Below, piece by piece: positions 61,617 to 64,000 of a DNA stretch of 64,000 nt; position 1 is the first letter of the stretch; each line of letters begins with the position of its first letter. This stretch comes from Candidatus Rifleibacteriota bacterium. Lineage in GTDB: Bacteria; Muiribacteriota; Ozemobacteria; Ozemobacterales; Ozemobacteraceae. Position numbers and translations under genes: made by a program. The notes under the pieces were generated by a model, which saw nothing but the letters and a program-made list of their open reading frames with translations, searched no databases and had not been told where the DNA came from. The DNA lies in the NCBI GenBank assembly GCA_018818125.1, contig JAHISQ010000021.1:1-64000 (forward strand). The letters are read 5' to 3'.

Positions 61617-64000
61617 GACTTAACCTCCTGATCAGTTGTGCTGGCAGTGGCAGTTTGTCTGCCGACCTGACTGAAGTAATAAAGGGTCGGAACAACAAGT
61701 AGAGTAAATGCAGTGCTGGCAAGCAAACCGAAAATCAGCGACCATGCCAGCCCCGAAAAGATTGGATCAAGCGTAATCGGCCAGGCTCCGAGAAGAGTTG
61801 TGGCCGCAGTCAACATAATCGGTCGAAAACGCACAGCGCCGCTTTCAAGAATGGATTCTTTGAGGGTTTGCCCCTGTTTGACTGAATCTTGAATAAACTC
61901 AATCAGAACCACGCTGTTGCGGATAACAATGCCGCCGAGCGCGATCATTCCAATCATCGCGGTTGCGGTAAAGAATATCGGATCAGGGTAGCCTCCGACA
62001 ACATCGGCCGCTACCAGATTAAGCAGATAAAAGCCAGGTGCAATGCCGATTATGGTAAGCGGAATCGCAGACATAACCAGCAGGGGCATGACAAAATTGT
62101 TCATCTGCACTGCCAGCAGCAAGTAAATGCCGATCAGAGCTATACCAAAAGCGATACCAAGGTCGCGAAAAACGCGAACGGTGATTTCCCACTCGCCTTC
62201 GCCAGCCCATTCGACGTTGATGCCGGGCGGCAGCGGGTTCTTCTGCAACCGGTCCTGCATATCAAAAACTATCTCGGCCGGGGGACGGCCAACACATTCG
62301 GCAGTTACAAAAACGACCGGGCGCATATTTTTATGTTGAATAACCTGTTCTTCTTTTTCGATTTTAAATTCGCCCAGCTCGCCAAGTGGCACCAGAAGTC
62401 CGGAACTGTCGCGCAGGCCGATCTCGCTGAGTCGCTGCAGACTATTGCGTTCAGCCAGTGGCAGCCTGATCTTTATGAGCACTGGCTCGCGCTCGTTATC
62501 GATATGAGCGATGCCAACGACACTGCCTCGGACTGCCTGAGTCATCGCCTGCTGAATTGATGTGGCCGACAGGCCATGCATGGCCGCTTTCTGGACATCG
62601 GGAATGAAGATGACACGGTCATGTTCAGTCTCATTCATATTATCAATCTGGGCAATATGAACACTGTCTTCTTCTTTAAGCTGCTGCTGCAGGAATTCGG
62701 CACCAGCTACGATTTCATCGTAACTGCGATCTTCGTCGCCGTAGACTTCAACGGTGAGCGTCGAAAACACCGGTGGGCCTGGTGGAATCTCGACGATGCT
62801 GACAATGGCCTTGTATTTTTCGGCAATTGCGGTAAGATCGTTGCGCAGTCGCAGGGCGATAGCGTGGCTCTGCTGTTTTCGGGAGCTTTTTCCTGCCAGA
62901 TTTATGCGGATATCGGCGTTGCTGTTTTTTCGCCGCAGGTTATAGTGTCGTACCAGGCCGTTAAAGTCTATTGGCGCCGGAATACCGACATAAGATTGAA
63001 TGCTTTCGACCTCGTTAACCCGGGACAGGAATTTTTCGAATTCGCGCACAGCCTTGTCTGTATGCTCAAGGGAAGACCCCTCCGGCATATCTACAATCAG
63101 CTGCAGCTCGTCTTTATTGTCGAACGGCAGCATCTTGAGCGGCACTTTTCTGAACAGCAGCAGCAGCCCGGAAGTGCCGAGCATCAAAAAGATTGCGATC
63201 ATCAGCAGAATTGCATTGCGCCGCTGCAGAAACGGGCTGATCAGCCATCGGTAGAAGCGCCTTACCCATGGCGGAACTCCATCGTTCACATCGCCGGGTT
63301 CGGCTTTTACGCTCTTCAGCAGTTTATAACCGACCCAGGGCACGAAAGTGAGCGCGCACACTGTTGAAAATGTTACGGTAAGAGGCACGTTGATTGCCAT
63401 TGGCCCCATGTATGGGCCCATCATACCGGTAATGAAGAACATCGGAGTGAATGACACGATGATCGCAAGTGTTGACATGATAACTGGTACGATGACTTCC
63501 ATTACCGCTGTTACCGTAGCTTTTTCAGGTGGTTCCTTACCCATCTGCAGGTGGCGTTGAATGTTATCAACATTGGTGATCGGATCGTCGACAACCAGGC
63601 CAAGGCTTAGTATCAGTGCAAACAGAGTAACGCGATTGATTGTAAACCCGGCTACCAGATTAATGAACAGCGCCAGTGCAAAGCTGACCGGCACCGAAAG
63701 GCCAACAACAACAGCAGCGCGCCAGCCCATGGTGAAGGCCATCAGTCCGACGACGGTGAGAATCGCGAACAGCATGCTCGACAGCAGCTCATTAACCTTG
63801 TCGTTGGCTGTTTCGCCGTAGTTGCGACTGACAATCATGTCGATTTCCGGGGGTATGACTTTCCCTTTAAGTTTTTCGGCTTCGGCGATTACTTCACGGG
63901 CTACATCTACCGCATTAGTGCCCTTCTTTTTGCTGAATGAGAGAGTCACAGCCTGTTGGCGTTCACCGGTGCCATCACGTTTCGAAGCCTCACCGTAGGT
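61613..64000 (-). CDS. RND efflux pump, AcrB/MdtB-like family, C-terminal part
   Basis: The frame is open to the window edge at 64000, so the N-terminal part lies outside; the GTG at 63949 is internal (the reading continues upstream through TYGEASKRDGTGERQQA). At least 795 residues are present, covering the end of the first porter domain (TLSFSKKKGTNAVDVA), TM2-TM6 with LGLVVDDPITNVDN, the second large periplasmic domain and TM8-TM12 (MIALGGIVIRNSVVLIEFI). The VVDD pair in TM4 and GIVIRNSVVL in TM10 are typical of proton-driven RND pumps. Substrate cannot be told. It forms an operon with the adaptor and rubrerythrin. Confidence 0.93.
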   Translation of the reverse strand, partial: TYGEASKRDGTGERQQAVTLSFSKKKGTNAVDVAREVIAEAEKLKGKVIPPEIDMIVSRNYGETANDKVNELLSSMLFAILTVVGLMAFTMGWRAAVVVGLSVPVSFALALFINLVAGFTINRVTLFALILSLGLVVDDPITNVDNIQRHLQMGKEPPEKATVTAVMEVIVPVIMSTLAIIVSFTPMFFITGMMGPYMGPMAINVPLTVTFSTVCALTFVPWVGYKLLKSVKAEPGDVNDGVPPWVRRFYRWLISPFLQRRNAILLMIAIFLMLGTSGLLLLFRKVPLKMLPFDNKDELQLIVDMPEGSSLEHTDKAVREFEKFLSRVNEVESIQSYVGIPAPIDFNGLVRHYNLRRKNSNADIRINLAGKSSRKQQSHAIALRLRNDLTAIAEKYKAIVSIVEIPPGPPVFSTLTVEVYGDEDRSYDEIVAGAEFLQQQLKEEDSVHIAQIDNMNETEHDRVIFIPDVQKAAMHGLSATSIQQAMTQAVRGSVVGIAHIDNEREPVLIKIRLPLAERNSLQRLSEIGLRDSSGLLVPLGELGEFKIEKEEQVIQHKNMRPVVFVTAECVGRPPAEIVFDMQDRLQKNPLPPGINVEWAGEGEWEITVRVFRDLGIAFGIALIGIYLLLAVQMNNFVMPLLVMSAIPLTIIGIAPGFYLLNLVAADVVGGYPDPIFFTATAMIGMIALGGIVIRNSVVLIEFIQDSVKQGQTLKESILESGAVRFRPIMLTAATTLLGAWPITLDPIFSGLAWSLIFGLLASTAFTLLVVPTLYYFSQVGRQTATASTTDQEVKS

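Noticed and set aside
61889..63367. Long plus-strand open frames opposite the RND pump
   Set aside because: The RND pump motifs on the minus strand are clear and cover the same bases.
1..64000. CRISPR arrays, insertion sequences, prophage, tRNA or rRNA genes
   Set aside because: I saw no regularly spaced repeats, transposase or integrase motifs, terminal inverted repeats or tRNA-like sequences anywhere in the window.

Overview
The window looks like chromosomal DNA of an uncultured Gram-negative-type (diderm) bacterium: an RND efflux system, many signal peptides and periplasmic domains, rubrerythrin, and a very heavy investment in membrane-bound signalling. Large families of transmembrane SpoIIE-type phosphatases together with C25 peptidases make me think of a Riflebacteria-like lineage, but that is a guess from gene content and no marker gene here settles it. 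Nearly all strong genes lie on the minus strand except for an accessory-looking block at about 10-22.5 kb.

Layout. 0-1 kb: 3' end of a gingipain-type C25 peptidase, ending at a 30-bp perfect palindrome terminator. 1-6.8 kb (minus): one bicistronic pair of membrane PP2C (SpoIIE-type) phosphatases. 7-10.1 kb (minus): glgB, trxA and a small membrane-anchored protein. 10.2-22.5 kb (mostly plus): a periplasmic sugar-binding-like protein followed 61 bp downstream (16 bp if the upstream GTG is used) by a hybrid histidine kinase, an App1-like phosphatase, several unknown exported or membrane proteins, a class I aldolase, a frameshifted multi-PAS hybrid kinase, and a decayed scrap of a receiver domain. 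22.7-39.6 kb (minus): a possible long signalling operon made of two class III cyclase-like receptors, a phosphatase pair, an FHA-GAF-degenerate GGDEF protein, a DUF2325 coiled-coil protein, an ECF sigma factor and its zinc-finger anti-sigma factor. 39.7-41.8 kb (minus): an SOS cassette lexA-dinB-small ORF with a consensus promoter that carries direct repeats. 41.9-59.7 kb (minus): six more membrane phosphatases, mostly with overlapping stop and start codons. 59.7-64 kb (minus): rubrerythrin and an RND adaptor/pump pair.

The main discovery candidate is the receptor system. There are ten phosphatases of about 960-1000 aa and they fall into two subfamilies, here called A and B, that always occur as B-then-A gene pairs (five pairs). 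All share one chassis: TM1, a ~260-290-aa extracytoplasmic domain, TM2, a short loop, TM3, a second ~300-aa extracytoplasmic domain, TM4, HAMP, then the PP2C output. The same chassis carries a class III cyclase output in a sixth pair. In that pair the catalytic residues are split: one partner keeps both metal-binding aspartates but lacks the Asn/Arg and purine-selecting residues, and the other partner lacks both aspartates but keeps Lys, Thr, Asn and Arg. This is the division of labour of the C1/C2 halves of animal adenylyl cyclases, and it argues that the paired genes encode obligate heterodimeric receptors. No RsbV-like STAS protein or RsbW-like kinase is visible in the window, so the phosphatase targets must be encoded elsewhere.
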